NCBI GenBank assembly: GCA_958427355.1
Contig: CAUACA010000013.1
Coordinates: 1-54,901, forward strand
Source of the DNA: an uncultured Collinsella sp.
GTDB lineage: Bacteria > Actinomycetota > Coriobacteriia > Coriobacteriales > Coriobacteriaceae
Direction of reading: 5' to 3'
DNA: 54,901 nucleotides
How positions within the stretch are numbered: position 1 is the stretch's first letter; each line of letters opens with the position of its first letter. Below the pieces are notes generated by a model, which worked only from the letters and a program-made list of their open reading frames with translations, did no database searches and was not told the origin of the DNA. The position numbers and the translations under genes were made by a program. This document shows positions 15,464-24,187 of the stretch, in pieces.

Positions 15464-17187
15464 TGAGGTTTATGAGGCCGTACCGCGGTCTGATTGCGGT
15501 GACGCTGTTTGCGGTGCTGATAGATAACGTCGGTACGCTGTTGGTTCCCACGATGCTGGCGAACATGGTCAACACCGGTATTACCACGGGCGATGTCGAC
15601 TATATTTTACGCAACGGCCTGTATATGCTTATCGCGACCGGCATGGCCAGCGGCGGCACGGTGTTGGGCTGCTATCTTTCGGCGCGCCTGGCCGCCAACG
15701 TAGCCTGCGATATCCGCAATGCCGTGTACGACAAGTCGCTCGGACTCGCGGCCAGCGACTTTGAGCGCTTTGGCACGGGTTCGATGATCACGCGCTCGCT
15801 CAACGACATCAACGTGATTCAGCAAGCGATCCTGCAGACGATTCAGTTGGTGCTGCCGGTGCCGTTCTTGGCCGTGGCAGGCATCATTTTTGCTTGGTTC
15901 ATCGATCCCGCCATGGGCACGCTGCTGGGCGTGGTGGTTGCGATCGTGCTGGTGGCGGCGGTCTTTACGGTGGCTAACGCCGCGCCGATTTTTATGCGCC
16001 TGCAGAGCTTTATCGACCGCATGAACGTGGTGCTGCGCGAGAACATCGTGGGCGTGCGCGTCATCCGCGCATTTAACAAGGAGCGCCACGAGGAGCAGCG
16101 CCTGGACGAGGTGTTTAGCGATTACGCGGCCAACGCCATCAAGGTCAACCACCTGTTTGTGGGTCTCGACAGTTCCAGCTTCTTTTTGATGAACATCGCC
16201 GAGGTGGCGGTGCTGTGGGTGGGCGGCAACCGCGTGGGCGTCCACGCCATGCAAATCGGTAGCATCTCGGCCGTGCTGGAGTACGCGATCCTGATCCTGT
16301 TCTTTGTGATGATGGCGCAGATGGTGATTCTGACGCTCCCGCGCGCCGCCGCATGCCTGAACCGTGCACAGCAGGTGCTCGAAATCAAGCCGAGCATTGT
16401 AGACGGCAAGGCTACGCTGGGCGACGGGGCGCCTGAGTCCGCAGATGGGGCCGACGTGGTGGCTGTGTTCGACCACATGTCGTTCCGTTTTGACGATGCC
16501 GACGAGGACACCCTGTGCAACCTGAGTTTTACCTGCCGCCGCGGACAGACGACCGCGATCGTGGGCTCAACGGGCTCGGGCAAGTCAACGGTGGCCAAGC
16601 TCTTGTTGCGTTTCCACGATGCCACGAAGGGCACCATTCGCCTGAACGGCGTCGATCTGCGCGACCTTTCGCAAGGTGAGATTCGCGGGCATATCGCTTA
16701 CGTGCCGCAGAAGGCGTGGCTGTTCTCGGGTACGGTGGCGAGCAACCTGCGCTTTGGTAACGAGGGTGCGACCGAGGCTGACATGCTCCATGCGCTGGAG
16801 GTTGCCCAGAGCACCTTTGTGCTCGACCAGCCCCAGGGGCTCGATACGCCGGTGGCCCAGGGCGGCACGAACTTCTCGGGTGGTCAGCGCCAGCGCCTGG
16901 CGATTGCCCGCGCACTCATGAAGCATGCCGATCTGTATATCTTCGACGACAGTTTTTCGGCTCTGGACTTTAAGACCGATGCGGCACTGCGCCATGCGCT
17001 GCAGGACGAGACGCGCGATGCCGCGGTGCTCATCATCGCCCAGCGCATCTCGACTATTTTGCATGCCGACCAGATCGTGGTGCTCAAGGATGGCGAGGTC
17101 GTGGGCTTGGGCGCGCACGACGAGTTGATGGAAACCTGCGAGGTATACCGCGCCATCGCGGAATCACAGATGAAGGGAGGTGAGTAG
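15451..17187 (+). CDS. ABC exporter half-transporter, degenerate-site subunit (pair 1)
   Basis: This 578-aa protein has six N-terminal membrane segments (about residues 10-310) and a C-terminal ATPase. Walker A is GSTGSGKST (from 372) and the signature is canonical NFSGGQ (474-479). The Walker B end is IFDDS: the catalytic Glu position carries Asp500. This is the pattern of the non-hydrolysing site in heterodimeric type IV exporters such as LmrCD, BmrCD and TM287/288. It is translationally coupled to marR (13-base overlap) and to its partner, whose ATG lies two bases after this stop codon. The likely role is drug or toxic-metabolite efflux. Confidence 0.92.
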   Translation: MRLLMRFMRPYRGLIAVTLFAVLIDNVGTLLVPTMLANMVNTGITTGDVDYILRNGLYMLIATGMASGGTVLGCYLSARLAANVACDIRNAVYDKSLGLAASDFERFGTGSMITRSLNDINVIQQAILQTIQLVLPVPFLAVAGIIFAWFIDPAMGTLLGVVVAIVLVAAVFTVANAAPIFMRLQSFIDRMNVVLRENIVGVRVIRAFNKERHEEQRLDEVFSDYAANAIKVNHLFVGLDSSSFFLMNIAEVAVLWVGGNRVGVHAMQIGSISAVLEYAILILFFVMMAQMVILTLPRAAACLNRAQQVLEIKPSIVDGKATLGDGAPESADGADVVAVFDHMSFRFDDADEDTLCNLSFTCRRGQTTAIVGSTGSGKSTVAKLLLRFHDATKGTIRLNGVDLRDLSQGEIRGHIAYVPQKAWLFSGTVASNLRFGNEGATEADMLHALEVAQSTFVLDQPQGLDTPVAQGGTNFSGGQRQRLAIARALMKHADLYIFDDSFSALDFKTDAALRHALQDETRDAAVLIIAQRISTILHADQIVVLKDGEVVGLGAHDELMETCEVYRAIAESQMKGGE

Positions 17188-17188
17188 C

Positions 17189-19189
17189 ATGACCGAGGAG
17201 CTCAAAAAACAGGGCATCGTCGATGATGCCGCGGTTGAGGAGACAGTTGAGGAGACGGGCGCCATGCCCGGCCTGGACGAAGCCGCCAAGGCGGCGGAGC
17301 GCGAGGCTCGCCGCCAGGCGCTCTACGAGGAAAACGAGCGCGCCGAGGACGAGCGCGCCCGCGCCGAGGCGGAGCGCATGCGCGACGTTGACGACGAGGA
17401 CGAGGACGAGACGCCCCGCGACACCTGGGCGACGGTGCGCCGCCTGTGGAGCGAGGCCGCCGGCGACCATTGGCGCTTTTATATCGTGTTCGCGAGCATC
17501 GTGTTCTATGTCATCTTTAACACCGCGGCGCCGGCTTACAGCGCCCGCGTGATCGATGAACTGTGGGGGCACATGAAGCTGGCGTTTGCCAACAACACTA
17601 CCTTCAGCATTACCTGGGAGAACTGCGGCAGGACCATCTTCATCTACTTTATGATTTGGACCGCCGCCGCCTCGTTCTACGCACTCCAGAGCTTTTTGAT
17701 GTCGAGCGTTGCCGAGCGCCTCAACCTGCGCCTACGCAACCGCATCGCGCAAAAGCTCAACCGTCTGCCGCTTGCCTACTTTGATGCGCATCGTCCCGGC
17801 GAGGTCGTCAGCCGTGCGACCAACGACTTGGACAAGATGTCCGAGAGTATGCAGCGCGGATTGCTTCAGCTGCTTGTGTCGATCGGCACCGTGGTGGGCG
17901 CCGTGAGCGTGATGTTCGTGTTTAGCGTGCCGCTCACGCTCGTCTTTTTGTTCTTTATGGCGCTGTCGCTGCTGATGACCAAAGTGGTCTCGCGTCGCAC
18001 ACATGACGTGACCGGCGAGCGCCAGGAGTGGGTGTCCAAAATCACGAGCGCGGTTGAGGAAGGCTATTCGGGCCGTTTGGTGATTCGCGCGTTTAACCGC
18101 GAGCGTCAGAGTTCTGCCGAAGTGCATGAGGCCTCGAGGGAGCTAGCGCGCGTGAGTACCAAGGCCGACTTTATGATCAATGCCGTCGGCCCTGCGGTGC
18201 GCTTTATCGGCCGTTTGGCGCAGATCGTGATCGCGCTGGTGGGCTGCAGCATGCTGGTTGCCGGTCACATGACCGTCGGCGTGTTCCAGGCGTTCTTTCA
18301 GTTTATCTACGAGGCGTCCGAACCCATGACGCAGCTGTCGTTTACCTTTAACTCGCTGCAGAGCGCGCTGGCGAGTGCGGAGCGCGTGTTCGACCTGCTC
18401 GATGAGCCCGAGATGGAAGCCGGTCCGCTGCCGGACGAGGCCGCCAAGCTGCCGGGTCGCGTAGAGGGCCGCGTCTCCTTTGAGCACGTGCGCTTTGGTT
18501 ATTCGCCCGACAAGCCGCTTATGCGCGACGTGTCGTTTACCGCCGAGCCGGGCCAAAAGATCGCGGTGGTGGGAACCACGGGCGCAGGCAAGACGACGCT
18601 CATCAACCTGCTCATGCGCTTCTACGAGATTGACGGCGGGCGTATTACGCTCGACGGCGTGGATACGAGCCGCATGGACCGCGGCGAGCTACGGCAGCAG
18701 TTTGGCATGGTGCTGCAGGACGCCTGGCTGTTCGATGGCACGATTGCCGAAAACATCGCCTACGGCTGCCCCGAGGCAACGCGCGACGAAATTGTGGCCG
18801 CCGCTCGTGCCGCGCAGGTCGACTTCTTTGTGCGCACTATGCCGCAGGGCTACGACACGCGCGTGGCCAACGATGCCGAGAGCATTAGCCAGGGCCAGCG
18901 TCAGCTGCTGACCATCGCACGCGTGCTGCTCAACAACCCGGCGATTCTCATCCTGGACGAGGCGACCTCAAGCGTGGACACGCGTACCGAGCTTGCCATC
19001 GGCCGTGCCATGGACGCGCTTATGCGCGGGCGCACGAGCTTTGTGATCGCGCATCGCCTGTCGACGATCGTGGACGCCGACCTGATCTTGGTCATGGATC
19101 ACGGCAACATTATCGAGCAGGGCACGCATAAGGAGCTGCTGGCTGCCGAGGGTGCCTACGCCGACCTCTATCTGAGCCAGTTCGCATAA
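17189..19189 (+). CDS. ABC exporter half-transporter, consensus-site subunit (pair 1)
   Basis: This 666-aa protein carries an extra acidic, Glu/Ala-rich cytoplasmic tail of about 90 residues before the first membrane segment. Six membrane segments and the ATPase follow. Walker A is GTTGAGKTT (from 462), and Walker B ILDEATSS has the catalytic Glu591. The signature is degenerate SISQGQ (565-570) instead of LSGGQ. These deviations complement those of the upstream subunit, so the dimer would have one consensus and one degenerate ATP site. The ATG at 17189 is preceded by GGGAGGTGA. A dispersed hairpin begins at the last base of the flank after the stop codon. Confidence 0.92.
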   Translation: MTEELKKQGIVDDAAVEETVEETGAMPGLDEAAKAAEREARRQALYEENERAEDERARAEAERMRDVDDEDEDETPRDTWATVRRLWSEAAGDHWRFYIVFASIVFYVIFNTAAPAYSARVIDELWGHMKLAFANNTTFSITWENCGRTIFIYFMIWTAAASFYALQSFLMSSVAERLNLRLRNRIAQKLNRLPLAYFDAHRPGEVVSRATNDLDKMSESMQRGLLQLLVSIGTVVGAVSVMFVFSVPLTLVFLFFMALSLLMTKVVSRRTHDVTGERQEWVSKITSAVEEGYSGRLVIRAFNRERQSSAEVHEASRELARVSTKADFMINAVGPAVRFIGRLAQIVIALVGCSMLVAGHMTVGVFQAFFQFIYEASEPMTQLSFTFNSLQSALASAERVFDLLDEPEMEAGPLPDEAAKLPGRVEGRVSFEHVRFGYSPDKPLMRDVSFTAEPGQKIAVVGTTGAGKTTLINLLMRFYEIDGGRITLDGVDTSRMDRGELRQQFGMVLQDAWLFDGTIAENIAYGCPEATRDEIVAAARAAQVDFFVRTMPQGYDTRVANDAESISQGQRQLLTIARVLLNNPAILILDEATSSVDTRTELAIGRAMDALMRGRTSFVIAHRLSTIVDADLILVMDHGNIIEQGTHKELLAAEGAYADLYLSQFA

Positions 19190-19218
19190 TGTGACAAAGG
19201 GACAGTCTCTTTGCCACA
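19190..19218. repeat. GTCCC-core hairpin with a TGTGACAAAG stem, copy f
   Basis: TGTGACAAAGGGA and TCTCTTTGCCACA pair around CAG. It starts directly after the TAA stop of the second ABC subunit gene. Relatives with the same stem type are at 37962-37990 and 51329-51357. Confidence 0.8.
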
Positions 19219-19226
19219 TCACAAAT

Positions 19227-19264
19227 AAGGCGCGCCGGGGGTGAATCCTCTGGCGCGCCTTTGC
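19227..19264. terminator. Terminator between the ABC operon and cysE
   Basis: A 10-bp stem (AAGGCGCGCC / GGCGCGCCTT) has a 15-base loop. Short T/A tracts on both sides could serve both convergent units. Confidence 0.65.
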
Positions 19265-19297
19265 GTTGGCGTCAATGTTGTCGGTGGTCGTCCGCCT

Positions 19298-20002
19298 CTA
19301 GCGTTCGTCCACGAGCTTGGCGACGAGGGCTTTGAGCTCGGCCACCTCTCGCTCGAGTTCTTTGACGCGGCGGGCGTTCTCGGTGATGCCTTGGCGGTTG
19401 AGGGCACTCTGCTCGGCAGCGTCATCGGGCATGTACTCGCGATGCTGCTTGGCGTCGAAGCTCTCCTCGAACACGCGGCAGCCGTTGCGCTTGATGATGC
19501 GTCCCGGCACGCCCACGACGGTGCAGTTGTCGGGCACGTCCTTGACGACGACCGAGTTGCCGCCGATCTTGACGTTGTTGCCGATGCGGATGTTGCCGAG
19601 CACCTTGGCGCCCGTGCCCACGGTGACGTTGTTGCCGAGCGTTGGGTGGCGTTTGCCGGTCTCGTTGCCGGTGCCGCCGAGCGTAACGCCCTGGTAGAGC
19701 ACGCAGTTGTCGCCCACAATGGTGGTCTCGCCGATGACGACGCCCATGGCATGGTCGATAAAGAAATGCTTGCCGATCTGTGCCGCGGGATGAATCTCGA
19801 CGCCGGTGATGTGGCGGGTGATTTGCGAGAGCACGCGGGCGAGCGAGCGATGACCGTGCTCCCAGAGCCAGTGCTCGGGCACGTGGTTCCACTTGGCGTG
19901 CAGGCCAGGATAGGAAAGGAAGATGACCAGACCGTTTTGTGCAGCGGGGTCTTGCGCCTGGACGGTCTTGATATCCTCGCGAATGGTATTGATAAAGCTC
20001 AC
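19298..20002 (-). CDS. cysE: Serine O-acetyltransferase (cysteine biosynthesis)
   Basis: This 234-aa protein makes O-acetylserine from serine and acetyl-CoA. The left-handed beta-helix of hexapeptide repeats is clear (IHPAAQIGKHFFIDHAMGVV, VIGETTIVGDNCVLYQGVTL). The family active-site DH pair and GGTGNETGKRHPT loop are present, and the helix ends with VVGVPGRIIKR. A C-terminal coiled-coil segment (about 200-234) is Glu/Lys-rich. The start is a GTG at 20002 with AAGGGAGGG at ideal spacing; the frame is open upstream to 20089 without such a signal. No cysK is adjacent. Confidence 0.92.
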   Translation of the reverse strand: MSFINTIREDIKTVQAQDPAAQNGLVIFLSYPGLHAKWNHVPEHWLWEHGHRSLARVLSQITRHITGVEIHPAAQIGKHFFIDHAMGVVIGETTIVGDNCVLYQGVTLGGTGNETGKRHPTLGNNVTVGTGAKVLGNIRIGNNVKIGGNSVVVKDVPDNCTVVGVPGRIIKRNGCRVFEESFDAKQHREYMPDDAAEQSALNRQGITENARRVKELEREVAELKALVAKLVDER

Positions 20003-20225
20003 CGGCCGCCCTCCCTTAGCGCCATGGCAATGCGATTCAATAAAGTATAGCGATTTGCTAGGGATTAGGAAGGACAATCTTGGCGCCATTGCGCTACAGA
20101 TGTCAGTTATGCAAACTTGCTGGTAATGGAGTCATGCTTTTGTGGGGTTGCGCACGAGGGGGCACCGCAACCGTATACTGGTCAACTTGGACGTATCCGC
20201 GCCCACAACTGAGAGGTTTTACTTC

Positions 20226-20873
20226 ATGGGTTTCATCAATTTTATCGCCGAGCTGCTTAAGGATCCGCGCACCGCGATCGCCAGCTGGATCGCCGCCGGC
20301 CCGCTTATGGCCTACGGCTGCGTGTTCCTGATCATCTTTATCGAGACGGGCGTGGTGTTCTTCCCGTTCCTTCCTGGCGATTCACTGCTGTTTGCTTCGG
20401 GCTTCTTTGCCCACAACGGTGGCTTTAACATCGTGGCCCTGCTGGCCGTCGCATGGGCGGCTGCCATCTTGGGTGATCAGTGCAACTTTATGATCGGTCA
20501 CTTCTTTGGCAAAAAGATCATCGCTTCGGGCAAGGTCAAGGCCATGACGCCCGAGCGCATTAAAAAGTCCGAGGACTTCTTGGACAAGTGGGGCCACCTG
20601 GCTATTTTCCTGGGCCGTTTCTTCCCGTTTATCCGCACTTTTGTGCCCTTTATCGCCGGCATGGGCGGCATGCACTGGCGCAATTTTGTCATCTTTAACG
20701 TGCTGGGCGGCATTACCTGGTCGACGCTCTTCACACTGCTGGGCTACTTCTTTGGCGGCATCCCCTTTGTGCAGGAGCACTTTGAGCTGCTAATCGTCGG
20801 CATCGTTGCCGTGTCGATCATCCCGACCGTGGTCGGTCTGGTTAAGGCTAAGCTGGGCAAAAAGAACGCGTAG
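20226..20873 (+). CDS. DedA-family membrane protein (VTT domain)
   Basis: This 215-aa protein is of typical DedA length with about five to six hydrophobic stretches. The hallmark pieces are FFPFLPGDSLLFASGFFA, where Asp and the Gly/Pro-rich re-entrant loop are conserved, and GRFFPFIRTFVPFIAGMGGM with the two Arg residues needed in E. coli YqjA/YghB. Members flip or recycle lipid carriers such as undecaprenyl phosphate and help maintain the proton motive force. The ATG at 20226 follows GAGAGG. It is monocistronic with its own terminator. Confidence 0.92.
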   Translation: MGFINFIAELLKDPRTAIASWIAAGPLMAYGCVFLIIFIETGVVFFPFLPGDSLLFASGFFAHNGGFNIVALLAVAWAAAILGDQCNFMIGHFFGKKIIASGKVKAMTPERIKKSEDFLDKWGHLAIFLGRFFPFIRTFVPFIAGMGGMHWRNFVIFNVLGGITWSTLFTLLGYFFGGIPFVQEHFELLIVGIVAVSIIPTVVGLVKAKLGKKNA

Positions 20874-20902
20874 CTCGAGTCAGCGCGCAAACCGTGCAGT
20901 TG

Positions 20903-20937
20903 AGGCCCGTCACCGCTTACGGTGGCGGGCCTTTTTG
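20903..20937 (+). terminator. dedA-gene terminator
   Basis: AGGCCCGTCACCG and CGGTGGCGGGCCT form a 13-bp stem with one G-T-type pair around CTTA, followed by TTTT. Confidence 0.88.
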
Positions 20938-20974
20938 CTTCGGTCAAATGAAAATACTTTAGTTAGTTAAAGAA

Positions 20975-21008
20975 AAACGTTTTATCCGACGCGCGTGCGG
21001 AGTACAAT
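20975..21008 (+). promoter_or_regulatory. Possible ilvE promoter with AAACGTTTTATCC motif
   Basis: The 13-mer AAACGTTTTATCC (20975-20987), also present at 14354-14366, overlaps a weak -35-like TTTATC. A -10-like TACAAT follows 16 bases later (21003-21008). The resulting mRNA leader of about 150 bases has no recognisable riboswitch. Confidence 0.4.
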
Positions 21009-21161
21009 CTCGTGCATGCGAATCGACGTGCCATCGGCTTTGATGCTGCTCGCGTGTCCCGTCCGGCTCTACGCTCCGGGCGTGCGACGTTGCGACGCGG
21101 TCGGCCTCGGTCCTTGCGTGCGGGTTCGCGAGTATGCAACTGTGTATGTAAGGAGCGACAT

Positions 21162-22214
21162 ATGACTGTCGAGAAAAAGGATATCGATTGGGGTAGCCTC
21201 GGCTTTGGCTACATGAAGACCGATTACAGCTACGAGGCTCATTGGAAGGATGGCGAGTGGGACGAGGGCGGCCTGACCACCGACCACACCCTGCATGTCT
21301 CCGAGTGCGGCGGCATCTTCCATTACTGTCAGGAGGTCTTTGAGGGCCTGAAGGCCTACACCGCCGAGGACGGCAGCATCGTCTGCTTCCGTCCCGACAT
21401 GAACGCCGAGCGCATGTACAACTCTGCGCAGCGCCTCGAGATGCCCCCGTTCCCCAAGGATAAGTTCGTTGAGGCCGTCAAGCAGGTCGTCTCTGCCAAC
21501 GCCGCCTGGGTTCCGCCCTTCGGTTCTGGCGCGACCCTGTACGTGCGTCCGTTTATGATCGGCTCCGGTGACGTGATCGGCGTGGCTCCCGCTCCTGAGT
21601 ACACGTTCCGTATTCTCGTGACCCCGGTCGGTCCGTACTTTAAGGGTGGCCTTAAGCCCGTCAAGCTGCGCGTTTCCGAGTATGACCGTGCCGCACCGCA
21701 CGGCACCGGCAACATCAAGGCTGGCCTGAACTACGCCATGTCCCTCAAGCCCACGATGGAGGCCCATCGCGAGGGCTATGCCGAGAACCTGTATCTCGAC
21801 TCCGAGTCCCGCACCTATGTCGAGGAGACCGGTGGCGCCAACGTCCTGTTCGTGAAAGAGGATGGCACGCTCGTCGTTCCGCAGTCGCACACCGACTCCA
21901 TCCTGCCCTCCATCACCCGTCGTTCGCTCGTTCAGGTCGCTCAGGACCTGGGTATGACCGTCGATCAGCGCCCCGTCGAGTGGGCCGAGGTCAAGGCCGG
22001 CACCTTTGTGGAGTGCGGCCTGTGCGGCACCGCTGCCGTCATCTCCCCGGTGGGCGAGATTGACAACAAGGTCTATGGCGCCGACGAGACCGTGACCTTC
22101 CCGGCTGGCTACACCGAGATCGGTCCCGTGATGAAGAAGCTCCGCGAGACTCTGACCGGCATCCAGTCTGGTGCTGTCGAGGACAAGCACAACTGGGTTT
22201 ACACCGTCGCGTAA
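21162..22214 (+). CDS. ilvE: Branched-chain-amino-acid aminotransferase
   Basis: This 350-aa fold-type IV PLP enzyme interconverts leucine, isoleucine and valine with their 2-oxo acids. The Schiff-base lysine lies in GTGNIKAGLNYAMSL (about residue 184). EVFEGLKAY, RPFMIGSG and YVEETGGANVLFV with the PLP-contacting Glu, and SILPSITRRSL, are all standard. CGLCGTAAVISPVGEI has the Cys-x-x-Cys seen in the longer, mitochondrial-type BCATs. The ATG at 21162 follows AAGGAG. It is followed by one of the very long hairpins, which ends in a T-run. Confidence 0.95.
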   Translation: MTVEKKDIDWGSLGFGYMKTDYSYEAHWKDGEWDEGGLTTDHTLHVSECGGIFHYCQEVFEGLKAYTAEDGSIVCFRPDMNAERMYNSAQRLEMPPFPKDKFVEAVKQVVSANAAWVPPFGSGATLYVRPFMIGSGDVIGVAPAPEYTFRILVTPVGPYFKGGLKPVKLRVSEYDRAAPHGTGNIKAGLNYAMSLKPTMEAHREGYAENLYLDSESRTYVEETGGANVLFVKEDGTLVVPQSHTDSILPSITRRSLVQVAQDLGMTVDQRPVEWAEVKAGTFVECGLCGTAAVISPVGEIDNKVYGADETVTFPAGYTEIGPVMKKLRETLTGIQSGAVEDKHNWVYTVA

Positions 22215-22238
22215 GCTGTCTTAGCTGTCCGGCCCGAG

Positions 22239-22358
22239 CGCGGCCTTCCTTTCCGGCGCGACCTCGGACATGAAAGAACCTCCGCTGCGCACTTCGTGCG
22301 GCGGAGGTTCTTTCGTCCTGCGGAGTGCGCCGGAAAGGAAGGCCGCGCTTTTGTTTTG
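22239..22358 (+). terminator. Very long nested hairpin after ilvE
   Basis: Outer arms 22239-22260 and 22328-22349 pair perfectly over 22 bases. Inside them, 22273-22286 and 22302-22315 pair over 14 bases, with CGCACTTCGTGCG at the tip. TTTTGTTTT follows, so it can terminate transcription. It is far longer than a terminator needs to be. The right outer arm shares GGAAAGGAAGGCC-like sequence with the element at 47347-47418. Confidence 0.85.
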
Positions 22359-22383
22359 GTTCGCGCCATGTGGGGGGTGGCGG

Positions 22384-22593
22384 CGACGTGCATTTTTGCG
22401 AGTATTCTGCAATCGAAGGCCCCTGCATACCGACCTCGGGCAAAAAAATCGGGATTTCTCGATGTTTTCTACGAATGATGGGCGGGGTTATGGGCTGACA
22501 GCGTTTGGTTTGCAGGGATATTCGCGGTCTTTGGCATTTGCCGTGGCGCCCGAAGCTCTTGGTTATGTTGAATACTCCTAAAAATGCACGACG
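22384..22593. mobile_element. MITE-like inverted-repeat unit, family D copy 1
   Basis: Ends CGACGTGCATTTTTGCGAGT (22384 on) and ATACTCCTAAAAATGCACGA (ending near 22593) are inverted versions of each other over about 27 bases with a few mismatches. A second unit with the same ends is at 47492-47669. In both cases AGGGGGGACC-like sequence follows on the right. The interior has no ORF. Confidence 0.65.
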
Positions 22594-22620
22594 CTTAGAG
22601 GGGGACCTTCGCGAAAAAGG

Positions 22621-22659
22621 AAACCGCCCCGTCGAAGTATGCATTCGACGGGGCGGTTT
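22621..22659 (-). terminator. lemA terminator
   Basis: AAACCGCCCCGTCGAA and TTCGACGGGGCGGTTT form a perfect 16-bp stem around GTATGCA. On the minus strand CCTTTTTC follows. Confidence 0.85.
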
Positions 22660-22695
22660 ATGCATTTGGCCGATTAAGGATGCGCTGTCAAACTA

Positions 22696-23247
22696 CTAGA
22701 ACTTGACGGTCGGGGCCTGGCGGGCTGCTTCGGCGGCCTCGAAGCCCTGGCGCTCCTTAAACTGGAAGATGCCGGCAAAGATGACAGCCGGGAACGTCTG
22801 AATGGCGTTGTTGTAGCTGAGCACGCAATCGTTGTAGCTCTGGCGTGCATAGCTAATCTTGTTCTCGGTATCCTCGAGCGATGCCTGGAGCTGCGTAAAG
22901 TTGGTGTTTGCCTTAAGATCGGGATAGGCCTCGGCTACGGCGAAGAGCTGGCGCAGCGCACCGGTCAGCACGTTGTCGGCTTCCATCTTGGCCTCGGGCG
23001 TGGTGGCCTTGACGGCGGTGTTACGCGCGCTGATCACGGCGGAGAGCGTCTCCTGCTCGTGCTTGGCGTAGCCCTTGACGGTCTCGACCAGGTTGGGGAT
23101 CAGGTCGTTACGGCGCTGCAGCTGCGTATCGATGTTCTGCCAGGCGTTATCGATGCGGTTACGCTTGGTGACCATGTTGTTGTAGATGCCGGCGATGGCG
23201 CAGACAATCACAATGACAACAACGATGCCGATGATGACGGTAATCAT
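22696..23247 (-). CDS. lemA: LemA-family membrane protein
   Basis: This 183-aa protein has one N-terminal membrane helix (residues 2-22) with a short outside end. The family block YNNMVTKRNRIDNAWQNIDTQLQRRNDLIPNLVETVKGYAKHE is complete, followed by a long four-helix bundle and the YNNAIQTFPAVIFA motif. The function of LemA proteins is unsettled; they often sit with TPM-domain or M48 protease genes, which are absent here. GGAGA before the ATG supports the start. Confidence 0.93.
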   Translation of the reverse strand: MITVIIGIVVVIVIVCAIAGIYNNMVTKRNRIDNAWQNIDTQLQRRNDLIPNLVETVKGYAKHEQETLSAVISARNTAVKATTPEAKMEADNVLTGALRQLFAVAEAYPDLKANTNFTQLQASLEDTENKISYARQSYNDCVLSYNNAIQTFPAVIFAGIFQFKERQGFEAAEAARQAPTVKF

Positions 23248-23446
23248 GATGTCTCCGTTTCGAATGGCCGCGGCGGCATGCGCCAGCTGCCGTTGGTATA
23301 ACGCTACTAGTATACCCGCAACGTTTTACCGTGCCGAACTTTCCGGTAAGCGTTGTGTTTTCGGCGGGGTTGGCACCGGGGCAAAGCGCGCGAGGTACAG
23401 GTGTAAGATATGCGACAGATTGACGAGTGTTGTCTTTGCCCTGAGG

Positions 23447-24043
23447 ATGGCGATACCAGTGGACCTTCGCATCAAGAAAACCTACCGCGCCCTGTTCGAT
23501 GCCTTTACTGAGCTTCTCGAGGAGCATCGTTTTGAGGACCTGACGGTTGCCATGCTGTGCGACCGCGCCATGATTCGCCGCACGACGTTCTACAAGCACT
23601 TTCGCGACAAGAACGATTACTTTGCCTTTTATATCGATGAGCTCATGTCGGGCTTGCCGCAAAAACAGCCCGATGAGGCCGGCGCAGTGTCTGCCGAGGA
23701 CGTGCGCGCGCTTCGGCACGCGATTTTGGACGATGCCATGGATTTGATTCTGACGCACGAGCGGCTCATGGATAACATTTTGGCAAGCAGCATGTCGGGC
23801 ATGTTGACCAACGTTATTTGCGACCGTATTGCCCGCTCCATCCGCGAGCGTGTGATGAACGTGCTTGCCGAGGATGCCCTGGCCCCCGTGTCACTCGAGA
23901 CGACGTCTGAGTTTGTCGCCGGCGGTATTATTCGACTTTTCACGATATGGTGGGAATCGGGCCACGATCTTGAGCGTCGACCTGAGATAGCCGACGTGGT
24001 CGATGCGTTGTTTGAGCGGACCATGACACCGGTGCATCACTAG
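23447..24043 (+). CDS. TetR-family transcriptional regulator
   Basis: This 198-aa protein has the TetR helix-turn-helix at residues about 10-60 (RIKKTYRALFDAFTELLEEH, FEDLTVAMLCDRAMIRRTTF YKHF). A helical ligand-binding domain follows and ends in a WW-containing segment (LFTIWWESGHDLERRPE), as in the DhaS-like subgroup. The start is uncertain: ATG 23447 is used, GTG 23459 is possible with GAGG upstream, and the frame is open far upstream. The target genes are not apparent; it stands between lemA (divergent) and the tRNA gene (convergent). Confidence 0.82.
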   Translation: MAIPVDLRIKKTYRALFDAFTELLEEHRFEDLTVAMLCDRAMIRRTTFYKHFRDKNDYFAFYIDELMSGLPQKQPDEAGAVSAEDVRALRHAILDDAMDLILTHERLMDNILASSMSGMLTNVICDRIARSIRERVMNVLAEDALAPVSLETTSEFVAGGIIRLFTIWWESGHDLERRPEIADVVDALFERTMTPVHH

Positions 24044-24046
24044 GAG

Positions 24047-24136
24047 TGGCGGAGAGAGGGGGATTCGAACCCCCGGAACGCTCTCGCGCTCAACGGTTTT
24101 CAAGACCGCCGCATTCAACCGCTCTGCCATCTCTCC
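24047..24136 (-). tRNA. tRNA-Ser (anticodon UGA)
   Basis: On the minus strand the molecule starts GGAGAGATGGCAGAGCGGTT. It has the anticodon loop CTTGAAA (anticodon TGA), a long class II variable arm (GAGCGCGAGAGCGTT), the T-loop GGTTCGAATCC, and acceptor TCTCTCC pairing with the 5' GGAGAGA. The discriminator G is followed by an encoded CCA (24047-24049). The next gene, tadA-like, lies divergent to it. Confidence 0.96.
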
Positions 24137-24187
24137 GTGAGTTGTAATGATAGCATCGTTTTGAATTTGCAACAGGGAAGGCGAACG

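Noticed and set aside
21009..21161. T-box or leader-peptide attenuator before ilvE
   Set aside because: There is no T-box sequence, no run of branched-chain codons, and no terminator hairpin in the leader.
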